Below are positions 23,051-34,800 of a DNA stretch of 64,000 nt, one piece after another (position 1 is the stretch's first letter; each line of letters begins with the position of its first letter). The position numbers and the translations under genes are program-made. The stretch lies in the NCBI GenBank assembly GCA_950295325.1, contig OX485805.1:27143501-27207500 (forward strand), in the 5' to 3' direction. Under the pieces are notes generated by a model. That model did no database searches, was not told the DNA's origin, and worked only from the letters and a program-made list of their open reading frames with translations. The stretch is from Polytrichum commune (Eukaryota > Streptophyta > Polytrichopsida > Polytrichales > Polytrichaceae).

Positions 23051-24099
23051 TAGTGTGTGTGGTACCCATTCTTGAAACATGCATTATTTTGCCAAATCTC
23101 AAGTGAGGGTTGAATTATTTTCCAAGTGATACAAATACATGCTCATTTACCGTAATTAGAGTGCATAATTTGTTTTGGTGAGCTCAAAAAGACTTCTTCT
23201 TCTTCTTCTCAATCTTGAGGCATCTTCTCACACTGAGAAACCGAAGAGAGCTTGCATGGAGAGTTTTCGACACTATGACACTTTGGGCTCCCAAAACCCT
23301 ACATCCTATGGTGGCACTAATCTCATAAGATGTAGTGACATCATATGATTTTAATGGATTTTAATTATAAAGATTTTAATTATTTTTATCACCTCCACTA
23401 ATTTTTAACATGCACTATTAGCCCACCCTCACTAAATTGGATCATCAATGTACACTCTAAAATCCGTAATATCACACTCGTGGCAACCAAAGTGCACGTG
23501 TTATTTAGAAGTTATATAGTGCGACCATGAACGCATGATAAAAGAGATTTACTGAAGCATGTGACATTATGGAATAACACAGAGTCAACATTGCAAGAAT
23601 GACAATGATGACAACATGATGCGTGCGAGCGTGTGGTATAAATTCTTTGGTAGTTATTTCAACGCCAAAACCCATAACATGTGGGAGGGAAACATGACAA
23701 AGAGTGAGATTTAAAATGAGAACATCCGGTCCCTAGGGTTTTGGGATAGAAGAGAGGGAGTGACATTAAGGAGGTTGATATTGCGGAGTTTAGAGCGTAA
23801 TTGGAAAGAGTAACCATTTAAGACCCATCTACCTTCACCTTGCAAAAAACATAAGAAGTGAAGTATGATGTGGCAAGGGATCAAGTAGAACGTACGAGTC
23901 TAGTACAAGCCCACCCCAATTATAGTACACGGGGTAGGTAAGATTCATACACACGCTCACCCGCTTCTCCTTTCTCGATTGCTGGGATTGCACCATGATC
24001 GCCACAGCCACCGCCATAGCCATTGCCCTTGCTTTCCTTTCCTTCACGTAGATTGATTCCCTCCGCATTCCCATGACCCACTTCCTCTTTGCATTGTCT
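23051..24099. other. Intergenic, no gene seen
   Basis: A family R tail (AGTAACCATTTAAGACCCA then TCTACCTT) lies at about 23805-23835. No gene was recognised. Base composition becomes more GC-rich from about 23940, approaching the probable bHLH promoter. Confidence 0.45.
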
Positions 24100-26002
24100 G
24101 CAAATTCCATTCATCCGCCAAGCCTTCACCACCCCAAGGGACCAATCTGCAGGGTAGGGTTTTGGGTTCTGTCAACGCGCGAATCTTTTCGGTGGCACGC
24201 GCGGCCAACAATTGGATTCACCCTCTCACATTCCCGGAATCTTCGCACCAGGTGTGAGTAGATTGCAATTCGAAACCGAGTGTTCTGAAGGTCTCCTTCC
24301 TTCTTCCCTTTTATGTTGTCAAGTCTGATGTGGGTTAAGTTATGTGGTCACTGCTCTCGTGAGCTTAGGAACCCTTTTCAGCTCATGTTTGAGGGTTACC
24401 TCTTTAGCTAGAAACTGGAGGACCGAGTTGCGTTTGCAATGTGGATACTATCTTGTAGGCGTGGACGAGATGTTGGCCTCCCTTCCTTTTTTTTGGAAAG
24501 TCTGAACGGAGGTAGAACTTTTGGCTTGGTGATGTTCAGTAGGGGTAGTGAGTTATGCTATGCAAGAAGATGATGATGATGACCTCCGAAAGTTGGGTAT
24601 TTGTAGGTTTCGAGTGAGTATCATCAGGATTTTGAAGCTCTAAATGGTGGCCTTTTTCCCATCGAACTAGGCAAACAGCAATTTTTACTGAGTTTTGTTA
24701 GTTTCCTTTTTGCTTTGAGGAATTGGCGCCAACTTTCTCTAATGGTTTCAGTCGGGGAGTTGTTTCGATTGGTGATGTTTTGCTTGAATGTCTGGAGGAT
24801 TAGGGCTAGGCTAACAAATCGCGGATTCGGATGGAGGTGGAAATATGACTTGGTAGTGTTCATTTAGGGGGATGAAGGCATGCACGTAGTGAGTTATGCT
24901 ATGCAAGGAGATGATGATGACCTCCGAAAGTCGGGTACTTGAAGGTTCCGAATGATTATCTGCAATTTGAAGCTTTAAATGGCGGGCTTTACCATCGAAT
25001 TAGGCAAAAGAGCAACTTTCACTTAGTTTTCTTAGTTTTCTTTTGCTTTTGAAGAATTGGTGCCAACTTACTTAGTTTCAGTCGGGGATTTGTTTTGATT
25101 TATGATGTTTATGACTGTCCGGGGGATTAGGGCTAGGCTAACATGTTGCGGATGGAGGTAGAAATACGACTTGGTAATGTTCAGTTAGGGGATGAAGGCA
25201 GGGAGAGGCAAGAAGACGGCCGCCACCGAAAGTAGCATACTTGTAGGTTCCGAGTAAGGATTGGGATTTTGAAGCTTTAAATGGCGGGATGTTCCCATTG
25301 AACTAAATCCATACCAATTTTCATTGAGTTTTCTTGAGTCTGAGGAACTGGCGCCAACTTATCTAGTTCATTCGAGGATTTTTCGAATTGATGTTTTTTT
25401 TCGGTTGAACTTGTTGAGGATGAAGGCCAGGCTAACAATTTGCGGATGTGAAGTTGAAGATTCTTCTATTTGCAGAGCGTGTTCTAATATGCCGAATGGT
25501 TCTGCTGGCTGCTTGGTTCGATATACTGATGCTTCAGTGCGATGCATTTTTTTCAGGAGGGCGAGTTTTGAATGCACAGATGGACCAAAGCCATGTGCCT
25601 CAGGGTTAATGTTTAGTCTTTTACCTCCACGACAAACTGTGATGGGACAGTGGATTTTGTGTGCTGTGAATGAGCTCGGCCAGTGCCTGGAGACATCTTC
25701 TTCCAGATATTTGGAAGTATATATCAAGTGCTTATGTGACAAGATGTGTGGGGAAGGCGAAACCCATGCAGTATCTTCTCATGGAGCTTGGGTGAAGGCA
25801 ACCGAATATAGGGATGCTCGAAACTTTTTAATGGAGTGGGTTATAGCACATTCCTTGAAATCGTGATAAAGGCGCATAGGTTGACATCTGCAACAGAGCT
25901 CATCTCAAGGACAGCATTTCATAAGATAAAGGTCAAAGGGTAAATGGAAACCTCACCGAGGATTTAGAAGGCAATTACTGCGATTGATGTGAATGAGTAG
26001 CA
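24100..26002 (+). promoter_or_regulatory. Probable promoter, leader and leader intron of the bHLH gene
   Basis: A GC-richer patch (about 24100-24250) ends at CACCAG followed by GTGTGAGTAG, a fair donor. TTCTATTTGCAG at 25464-25475 is a fair acceptor. Splicing these would give a 5' leader with one intron (24252-25475) ahead of the ATG at 26003. The intron contains three tandem repeat units. This is inference from splice-site consensus; no transcript is available and no clear TATA box was seen. Confidence 0.35.
24504..25450. repeat. Three tandem copies of a ~322-bp unit
   Basis: Unit starts are near 24504, 24830 and 25151 (a G-A(T/C)GGAGGTAGAA-type start). Each unit then has GTGATGTTCAG or similar, a TCCGAAAGT(T/C)GGGTA word in the first two, GATTTTGAAGCT(C/T)TAAATGG, AATTGGCGCCAACTT and GGCTAGGCTAACA-type ends. 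Copies are diverged but collinear. They lie just upstream of, or within, the bHLH leader. Confidence 0.75.
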
Positions 26003-29000
26003 ATGGCAGCCTCCAGCAATTCCTGGCTGCAGCAAACCTTGCTTCCTCAGCACAGCACACAACAACAGAGCTCGTCTCACTCACTTTTCCATAATCCGGA
26101 GCTACCACTTCATTGTGCTCATTTGGGTCCTTCGCAGCATGTGGATCTTGGACATGGCAGTAGTCATGGAATGGATCCGTATTTACCTCTTCACCATACA
26201 ATGCATTCTTCCCTGCACATGCCAGGAGAATTACCACAGCAGCCGAGCCAACCTTTACAGGGAATGCCTGGAACCAGGTTGTTCTCAATCTCATATATTG
26301 TTGTTTCTTGTATGATCTCCAGGTAGTTTATGTTTCAAAGAGAGGAACTTACATAATAAGGTCAAGGAGAGTGTCTATTTTCTTTGTGATGTTTGTGTGA
26401 ATCGAAGTAATGGCAAGAAACTGAGTCTGGAATACTACTTGGAGTTGGCCAAAATCCATTGCGTTCAATTGTCTGGCTTTTCTACATCCACAGACATCAA
26501 GCTCACAAAATGTTGAGGCTCTCAGAAGTTCCAAAACCCAGGGATCTGCCCTTGACGCAGAGCAAGGGATTTATCTGTGAGGTTGAGTCTCAGTGCATTG
26601 AGCTTCTTACCAAGTCAACCTATGAGTGGCAGTGGAAGAGCTGGAGGGTCAACTGAAAATGGGGATGCTGCAACAGTGAGAAAGGTACACAAGGCTGACA
26701 GGGAAAAGCTCCGTCGGGATCGATTAAATGAACAATTTGGGGAGCTTGCGGGTGTACTCGGTATGTCCTCTGAGAAACTTGAGTATCCAATATTTTGTGT
26801 ATATTACTTAAAAAACCTGGGTGTGGACAGTGTCACCATAAGTGCAAGAGTTCCTCTCTAAGACAAGAGTCTTAATATTAGAAGCCTTTGTAAGTTTCTT
26901 ACAGTACCAAGTGATAATTCTTCACTTGCGCTTACTTGTTTACTCAGTACAGAGCACAAGTATAGTCTTTTCTTTGATTTGGATTGGACAAAACTAGTAC
27001 CTTGACTTTTGGATAAAAAATTGTACAAAGCCAATGAAGTTGGATGAGTTGTGCAGATCCAGAACGACCTAAGAATGATAAAGCAACTATTCTTGGTGAC
27101 AGCGTTCAAGTGGTGAAGGAGCTCCGCGCTGAGGTGAAAAGGTTGAAAACTGAGCATGAATCTCTTATGGATGAACAACGGGATGTAAGTAATCTCTTGT
27201 GGTTGTCACTTGCCACTCTGCCTGTGGTCAAACACCTACATTCTGTTAAGCTGCAACAAGGGTCCATAAAAATGTGCGACATCTTTGTAATGGTTGATGA
27301 TTGTATTCCTCCCTTGTAGAGGTTGGGTAAATCTTGATGCAATAAAATTTGAAGAATCATGTTTGTCCACCATCATTCATTGATGTTATTATGGTAATTG
27401 ACTCTTAGAGGATGCAAGGTCATGATATATGTCCATATATACAATTTATATGAGCCTCATCAAGTTCAGAAATTATATTCTATATATTCATGGGTTTGAA
27501 AACTTATTATATACATTGTCTTGTGTCAAGGAGAAAATAGATTTATACTCGTGCATGACATTGATGATCAAAATTCAATGTATGTATCTGCAACCAAGGG
27601 CATGCAGGCTACGTATTTGAACTTAAAGCTTCAATAACATGAAGGTATTCAACTGATTCAAAAGTGCACTTGACGAATGATTAAATTTTAGATAGGGTCA
27701 CTTTTGACATAATTAGCTAAAATGGAAGTATGTAGCTCGAATAATGTTTTTGTGCATGGAGAGGCCCACTCTGGGCCTCTTAGACACTTAGGGTAGACAT
27801 GCCACTGATCTTAGTTAGACACCTATATTTGAGTTGGTATGTGGTTAGGTGTAGCTTCAAGAATGAATACTAAAAAGACATGTGTTTAAAAGAGATTAGA
27901 CGATGTGCTCAAAATATGATAACCATCCTAAGCTTAATAATCAACATAATTGGGGGACCTATATGACCTTTTAATGAGCATGAGAATCATTGCTTTAATA
28001 AGATATTCATAGAGTTCCAATTTTTTTGAGGAAAGTGGCTATGGCTTCGATTTGGATTTGCTAACCATCTTGAATTAATGGTGTGTTTCATATCCTAGAA
28101 GAAGTGGGCTAGTCAGGAAAAGTAACCATGCAAGACCCATCTACCTTAAGGGTTACCGACAATAACACATATGGTAAATGCATTCTGTGATCAATGGCTT
28201 GTTGTGCAGCTTTCGCAAGAAAAGATCGAGCTTCGGGAAGAGAAAGCTGCCTTGAAAACAGAGACAGAGCAACTCCAGAGTCAACTGCAACAACGGCTTC
28301 GTGGACTCTTACCGTGGATGACCATGGACCCCTCAGCTGCCATGATGGGAGCTGCTCCTTACACGTACTCCATGCCAGTACCTCAACCCCAACCTCAACC
28401 TCAACCTCAACCTCAACCCCAACCTCAACTCCAACCCCAACCTGCAACAACCCCACCTCGCAACACTGCAACATCAGAAGCTATGCCTACAAGCAACTCT
28501 TCATCACAACAACAACCTGTTGTGTCGCCCCCACCTTACTTATCCTTAGCACCTCCTGGTGTGTATATGCACCCATATGCAATGTATGGTACACAACACC
28601 CGGAAGGAGGTCATGCGTACATGCCATACCCTCCTTACCCTACTAGTATGGGGACTCATTCACATGTTGAAAGACCTTATGCTCAATACCCCTCCCCACT
28701 ACAAAGTATGCCAGGTTATTTGGTCCAGATGCAAGGCCCTCAGGGTGGAGCGAATTTCAGGCCTCCATTTGCTGTACCAGGTATGAGCCTTGTCCCACCA
28801 GGCCAAACAAGTGGTCCGTATCCACAGTATACAGCTCCAGGTCCGAGGCATGGATCTCAAGCCTCACCTGCTCAGACAGTTTCCTCACCTGAGCCACCAG
28901 GTGTGGAAACCAGCTTGCGACTACAAACACCAGGAGAGCCTGCTTGTTCTGTTCCGGCACCTCAATCCCAGGCTCAACAGAATGCTCATGGCAAGGGGGA

Positions 29001-30115
29001 GACTTTAAAAGCCGAGGTTAGTAATTGATGTGGAGTTTAATTGATGTTTGGAGTTTTGCAAATTTTTATAAGCATTTCTCTTAGCAGTCTTGGTTATATA
29101 TATATCAACTTACATGGTTGCAGGACTGTTTATGGGTTTCCTGGATTCCTTCCAAGTATTAAAATTATTTGGTTGTGCTTTATCTCAATCTTTACTTCCT
29201 TTGTATATGCTCCTGAACATACATCGCAGAAATTTGAGGATGAGCATTTTGTACCCAAGGTAGCCGCTTTGTCATATTTTGAATTTCATAGGAATATCTT
29301 ATTTATTTTCAGAGTGAAGATTCTTGTTCTCAGTAAGTGGTCATATAGGTCCTGCCAATCATGCTGACTATCGAACCTAGAATAGATATCATATTCTGAG
29401 CATGTAGTCCAAATTCTTTTAAACACGTCTTCTTGGTATCTGTTCTTGGAGCCACACCTAATCATGTACCACTTACATATATAGGTGTCCGACTAAGATA
29501 AGGAACCAGATTAGACACGTCTATCTTACACTGATAGTGCTTTTTCATTTTTATTTTTTATATAAATACATAAACATTGGCGAGTTTGATGCTTGGGGTT
29601 TCATTACATGAAGAGTTCCTCATATGTTGCCTTCTGAATGGATGTTGAAATTTTCAGGGGGCGGGCTTGGAGTTGACAACACCAGGGGCAAGAAAACTTA
29701 GTGAAGTGGGTGGACAAGTAGACGAAACAAATGTTTCTAATGATGTCATCTCAACATTGACTCTGTCATCCAGCACTGTTACCCGAATTGATACTGCACC
29801 AATACCAACAGCAGCTGAAACCGCAGGTGAGATCGTTGTATGAAATGATGTACTAAGTACAACTTTGTGCTTGAAACATGGTTTTGCAAAGTGATACTTG
29901 TAAACCGTCTCCATCTTTAGTGGGGGCAGGCAGTCAGATTTGTGCAGAAGATCACCATGTCTAATTCCTATTGATGAAATGCACAAAACACAGTAAAACA
30001 TAGGAAGTCAACAGTAACTTCAGTGTTTTTAGTTTCAGGTACACCAGTGTCGGAGGAGGGCCGATGCGCATTGCAAAGAAACCAAGAGTCAACCTTGAGA
30101 CCACAAGTCGAATAG
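26003..30115 (+). CDS. bHLH transcription factor, bHLH121/IVb-like (533 aa, 6 exons)
   Basis: Exons are 26003-26277, 26615-26760, 27057-27184, 28210-29016, 29658-29826 and 30039-30115; phases agree throughout. Residues 1-115 are Gln/His/Ser-rich. The basic region ends REKLRRDRLNEQF (121-133), the loop is DPERPKND (141-148), helix 2 runs about 149-166, and a long Leu-zipper coiled coil follows (to about 220, LSQEKIELREEKAALK). A WMTMDPSAAMMG segment and Pro/Gln-rich activation-type sequence come next, including about ten PQ dipeptides (241-262). Loop and zipper match the plant bHLH121 (URI) type, which in Arabidopsis works in iron-deficiency signalling; function here is by family only. The basic region lacks the classical His, so E-box binding is uncertain. 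Motifs LRLQTPG and LELTTPG near the end recall the LELKTPG of Arabidopsis bHLH121. In-frame alternatives exist: exon 1 to 26322 or exon 2 from 26561. Confidence 0.85.
27785..28151 (+). repeat. Family R copy in bHLH intron 3 (sense)
   Basis: A full-looking copy of about 367 bp runs from TTAGGGTAGACATGCC to AGACCCATCTACCTTAAGG. These ends are weakly inverted-repeated, which suggests a small DNA transposon. It stops about 58 bp before exon 4. Confidence 0.7.
28379..28446. repeat. CCTCAA/CCCCAA hexamer repeat coding PQ
   Basis: About ten imperfect hexamers within exon 4 encode alternating Pro-Gln. Length changes in multiples of six keep the frame, so this tract is likely variable between individuals. 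Confidence 0.9.
29311..29530 (-). repeat. Family R copy in bHLH intron 4 (antisense)
   Basis: The reverse complement shows GACACCTATATATGTAAG, AGGTGTGGCTCCAAGAA, ACGTGTTTAAAAGAATTTGG, GAATATGATAT and GGACCTATATGACCAC in family order. It covers roughly the first 60% of the element and is oriented opposite to the copy in intron 3. Confidence 0.7.
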
Positions 30116-30633
30116 CCCTCCATTTGTACTTGAACTTTACAACAATATCTGAACATTAAGTGGGACTGCAAAAAGTTTAACTTCCTTGACAATGAAGCAG
30201 GTCCATAAAAAAGAATTTGGAGACCAGCTCTGTCAATTAGGTGGAGTGCAATTGTAATTCTTCAAGCCCTTTAGCTGTAGTATAATCACAAACTCTGACT
30301 TTGCAGCATTTCAGTACACAGTGATGGTGCTCAATTTTTGTATGTTAGAACTGCTATCATTGTCATGAGCAAGTTATCCAGCACCAAGCTCATCGTTAAG
30401 GAAGCCCTTGCCAAATAACCATTTCAAAGAAGTGGGGTTCCCACTTTACAAGTTAGGAAACCATTTAGCATTATCCTTATCAGTTTATTCCTTAACCCTT
30501 AAATGACTAAGAAGCCAAAAATGGTTGAAAGCGTTTTTCTAAGACATTCTGAACAAGGAAAACTAGTTCATTCCTTAGTTATTTTCACTTGGAACTAACA
30601 GTTTGAAATAAGGTATGAACAAATTCTTTTTGT

Positions 30634-30990
30634 GGCATGTGGCTATGAGGTGCTGACCAACTTGTTTTGTGGGGTTGACAAAAACAATTTGGCAACCAAT
30701 ATTGGCATTGAACTTTGTTTTCATCGTCAAATAACCCATGTAGAATTTGCTAATGATGTTGTTTGCTTACACAACATTTACTAATAAGCCCCCCCCCCCC
30801 CCCCCCCAACACCAGATTGGGAAGGTGAAAACATTTAATTTTGTTGCCTAAATGAACACCTTCCTCAGCCAATTTCAAGTTCTTTAGTCCATTCCTAACT
30901 TGCTCAAGCTTTCGATGCTCGAATCCATTAGCTAGAAGATTCCATAGAGCTGGATGTGTCCACATTAGCCTTACCTACCTTAGATAACAA
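30634..30990 (+). repeat. Family E dispersed repeat, copy 2 (with C19 run)
   Basis: It is collinear with 4308-4740; the C run (30789-30807) sits at the same place in the repeat but is longer. It ends CCTTACCTACCTTAGAT. Confidence 0.65.
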
Positions 30991-31043
30991 TTCACTATGT
31001 ACAATATATGGTGACATATGGAATACCTGAAGAAGATGTATAG

Positions 31044-31250
31044 AAAATACTGTATTTAGTGTCATTTACTATTTGAAATTACACTATGTTGTAACTTTTT
31101 ATTGCATGTCATTTTTGCCAACAAAGGTTAAATTGTTTGTTTGAACATTATAGAATAATAACATGTTTACTTGGTAAGAAATGACATCCATGGCAAAAAG
31201 TTACAGCATTGGGTAATTCCAAATAGGAAGTGACCTTAAATACAATATTT
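31044..31250. mobile_element. MITE with TATTTAGTGTCA-type ends
   Basis: The left end AAAATACTGTATTTAGTGTC and the right end in reverse, AAATATTGTATTTAAGGTC, pair for about 36 bp, continuing through ACT(A/T)(T/C)TTGGAATTA-like sequence. The body contains ATGACATCCATGGCAAAAAG against TGCATGTCATTTTTGCC, another inverted pair. Total length is 207 bp. The ATTTAGTGTCA end word is shared with several other sites in the window. Confidence 0.65.
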
Positions 31251-31873
31251 AACATAGTTCCCCTTTTTTTTTTCTGTCAACACAATGGCCATGGATTTAC
31301 TATAAGATTGTGTATTTGTTTGAAAGTTTCTGTAGGTTACAATGAGTGCCTACACCCCTTCCTAAAGAATGTTTGAGGAAGTTTCCTAAATTGTTGTCTT
31401 GTAAAATACCTAGATGTAATAGACTAAGCAATTCATCAAAGTGTGAAAGGGTTAACAGTATATACCTCCCATAAAAAATTTGAAATCACCTGATATTGTA
31501 CAAGTGTCGCCACTTAAAGTAGACGAGCCTAGTATGGTTACTTTCAACAGGTTTGGCCTCTTCTGATGTGCAATAAATTCTGGAAAGAAAACCTGGTTGA
31601 TTGGCAAATCAATCCAATGGCATAAGACTGAGACCAACATGACAAATGTGAATTTGTGATGAATTTCCAAGAAGCAGATATGTGATATTCTTTGAGTGGT
31701 TAGTGTTGAGCGGTTGTTTGGCATTCACTTTTTGGGTATATCAACTACTGAGCCGTTGTATCGATCGTTAAACTAATTCCTGAAGTGTTCATTTTACGAG
31801 AATATCAAAGCATTTTACATCCCAAAAGTAGGGGTTTCAATAAGGCTGGTGTTTTAATAAAAGCATGTCTCCC

Positions 31874-34800
31874 TTAGTGATGAGTTGCTTCCCATGCCCA
31901 CCAAATAAGCCCACCAATAGCGGTTTCGATAGCAAGATTCTTGAAGAATTTCAGGTACTTTTGACCCTCTTCTCCTGTCCCCCGAGCCCCAACGAGGTCT
32001 TTGAACCGAAGATTTTCTTGGTCGTGCATGAGGGCAAAGACGATACCTCGGAGATGACCTTTGCCGACAACACCAACGACTCGCTTACATCCATTCACAG
32101 CCTTACTTCGCTTCAGAGACCATGCAAGGTACTGTAAAAAGGGCCAACACAAGTTTCAAAAATAAGCACCTGACGCAAACCCCACGAGTCTTCCTAATAA
32201 TCAAGCATAATGGAAATATTTTTGCCAAAAGCCCTATAGATTGATACTGTGACTTTGCACATGGTGCCAATCCCTTAGACAGACCCATAAAATCTTTTAG
32301 AGAGACATAAATAGGTGCTATCTGTCATAGATAGACCTACTTGATAAAATTCTTTACATAGACACCATAGATGACACTATAAGCCAAAACTTTAGATAGA
32401 CTAGATGGACACTATATTCCATACTGTAATTTCATTCAAGTTTCTAGATTATCCTCTGGTCCAAGAGACAACTGAATACTAGTACGATGCACATCTCAAT
32501 CACAACAAATGAGTACCTACTTGCAAACTGAAAGGATATTCAAAGTAAATCGCAATACTGGAATTTCTGCAGCATTATATTCATACCATGTCCCGTTCGT
32601 GGATGAGGGGTTGCATCAATGATGGAAACCGGTCGCCCATCTCTACAAACATTGCCGAGAGGGCATCATCTGACTTCAAGGCCTACCTCCCACCAGAAAA
32701 TAGATTAAAAAAGAACAACAATAACACTTGAAAAAGTATCCGTATAAGGGGTCAGTTCTTAAAGCATTTCAAATTGTGTAGGAAATGGCAACACACTGAC
32801 TATTGTGGGATACAAACCCTCTTCAAGATAAGGCCAGTAATGCAAGGCACTTGTTACATCAGTTCATCTTCAAAAAGTGCATGTGACCAACGTTCAATGT
32901 TTGAGTAAGTGTTGATACATACACGTCAGACTTTAATATCTCCTCAGTGCTACCCCAATATTCAGCTTATGATGATTCACTCAGAAATTAATCAATCTAT
33001 AGTTCAACTATTTAGATCAAGCGACTATGGAATATTGAAAGAACTGATGGACATTGCAACCCTACGTTTGGTAGGCATTGGTTCAATGTTGTAACTTGAT
33101 GTGATTGAATCAACGTAAAATCAGTGTTGATATATGGATCTTGAGGTTTGTGATGTTACTTGATATGACTGAATAGAAATTGAGAGCGCACAAATACCTC
33201 GATACATTCTTCGGATGCATCAAGATTCTTTGCAGACATCCCTTGAAGAAGTGTCATTGCAAATCTGATGCGCTCATCCCACCTCAATGACCCCCATGCT
33301 CTTTGGAGCTGCAATGCAAAGCCAGAGAATTCCAAGTTATGTTTCTCAACACTTTACTGGAGTGAGGTGAAATGAACTGCTTCCATAGTCACCCGACCAC
33401 AAAACGATCATGACTTGAAAACTGTTGACATCCAGTTTTTTTAACCAGTCTCACGAACAAACTCAAATATCAAAGATTTTTGCCAGAGACGTTAGTCCTC
33501 TGGTTGCCACATGTTTCAACAATTGTAACTAACTCCAACCTGGTACTTATTACCCAGAAGTCAGTGAAATCAAGTTTACACTAGCAAGCACCAGATCCAC
33601 ACAGAGGTTCAGACCTCAGTACAAGCTTTACCGTGATTTCAATGGGACGGTCTCCAAGCACAATTTGTGCTCCTAAAACTTCAGCTGCTCTGCGGGCTGC
33701 ACGAAACTGTCCAGAAACAGTTGACATCAGGCCAACTCTTTGTTCTCTTTGTCATTTGTAAGCAAATCATATATGTTTTAAACAGGAGTTGAAGATCATA
33801 AGAAGTTGCTGCTGCAAGATAAGTAGTGCGGCCCAGACTGTTCATCATCTACCCACACTCAATATCTTGCCATCACTGGGTGGCAACTACAGAGGGTGTT
33901 ATCTGACCCTGGGTGCTACATAACAAGTCATGAAGACCACTCTAATCAATATGGCACACCAATTTTAATGCCACACTAAATCACATGTTTAGTGTAGTAA
34001 ACTTCCAGTTGAATGCAAAGACAATACCCACATGGACATTAAAAACTATACGCCTTATAGCCACAGCAGGTCAAGAGTGGTGACACCCACATCCTTGACT
34101 TCTTAAAAAACAGATAGCATCAGCCAGAGAGTGTGACCTAAACAGATACTGACTTGATTAACTGGTGACAGGACATACAACTTGGACAATAGAACAATCT
34201 GTCGAGTGCTCCAACTTATGTACAGGACATTGCTGCAACCTGCTTACTGTCAGACTTCTGAATGTAGACTGAGAAACTCAGCATCATGTTTGAGCAAGCA
34301 CCTCAAAAGAGTGCATAGAAATCAATTCTCCTAAACGTGTGTATCTACTGACCTCTTCCCCTGTGGCTACTCCTGCAGATGATGAGATGCGGCTCGATGC
34401 GCCTGCCAACAGCAACCTTAGTGCCAATGCAGAACGCCCTCCTGCGGATAAATATGTTTGTCACTGATTAGAAGAACTTGAACGCGAAATTTGGTGGTAG
34501 GTATCTTTGCAAACATAAAATGTGGTTGCATTGCAGTGACACACAGAAAGATATCAGAAATTTTCAAACCCTCCTGCTAGAAAAACCCTAAACCCTGAAC
34601 CCGGGATAGGCTATCGGGTAGCATCACAAGATTTCACATTGATTATTCAATCACATCAAACTACCGCATTGAATTCTCTATCAAACGTAGGGTTGTACGT
34701 ATACTATTTTGTTTCTATATTTTATACTTCCAAGACCGATAAGGAGAGTCGCATAGGTGAACCGGATATTTTCAACCGCACCCGGTTAAAGGTGTTCATC

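Larger units (their letters stand above)
30116..31873. other. Convergent intergenic region with repeats
   Basis: The 3' sides of the bHLH and TraB genes face each other across 1.76 kb. The region holds a family E repeat and a small MITE (listed separately). No gene was recognised. Polyadenylation signals could not be placed with confidence. Confidence 0.5.

Noticed and set aside
25324-25866. 180-codon plus-strand frame before the bHLH ATG
   Set aside because: It has no recognisable domain, begins inside the third tandem repeat unit and crosses a likely splice acceptor at 25475. It is treated as leader sequence; at most it is an upstream ORF.
28194-28646. 150-codon frame overlapping bHLH exon 4 in another phase
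   Set aside because: The frame reading LSQEKIELREEK matches the family; the other is a shadow with Ser/Thr runs from the PQ hexamers.
34583-34602. Interstitial telomere
   Set aside because: Only about two and a half units; too short, and such words are common near plant genes.
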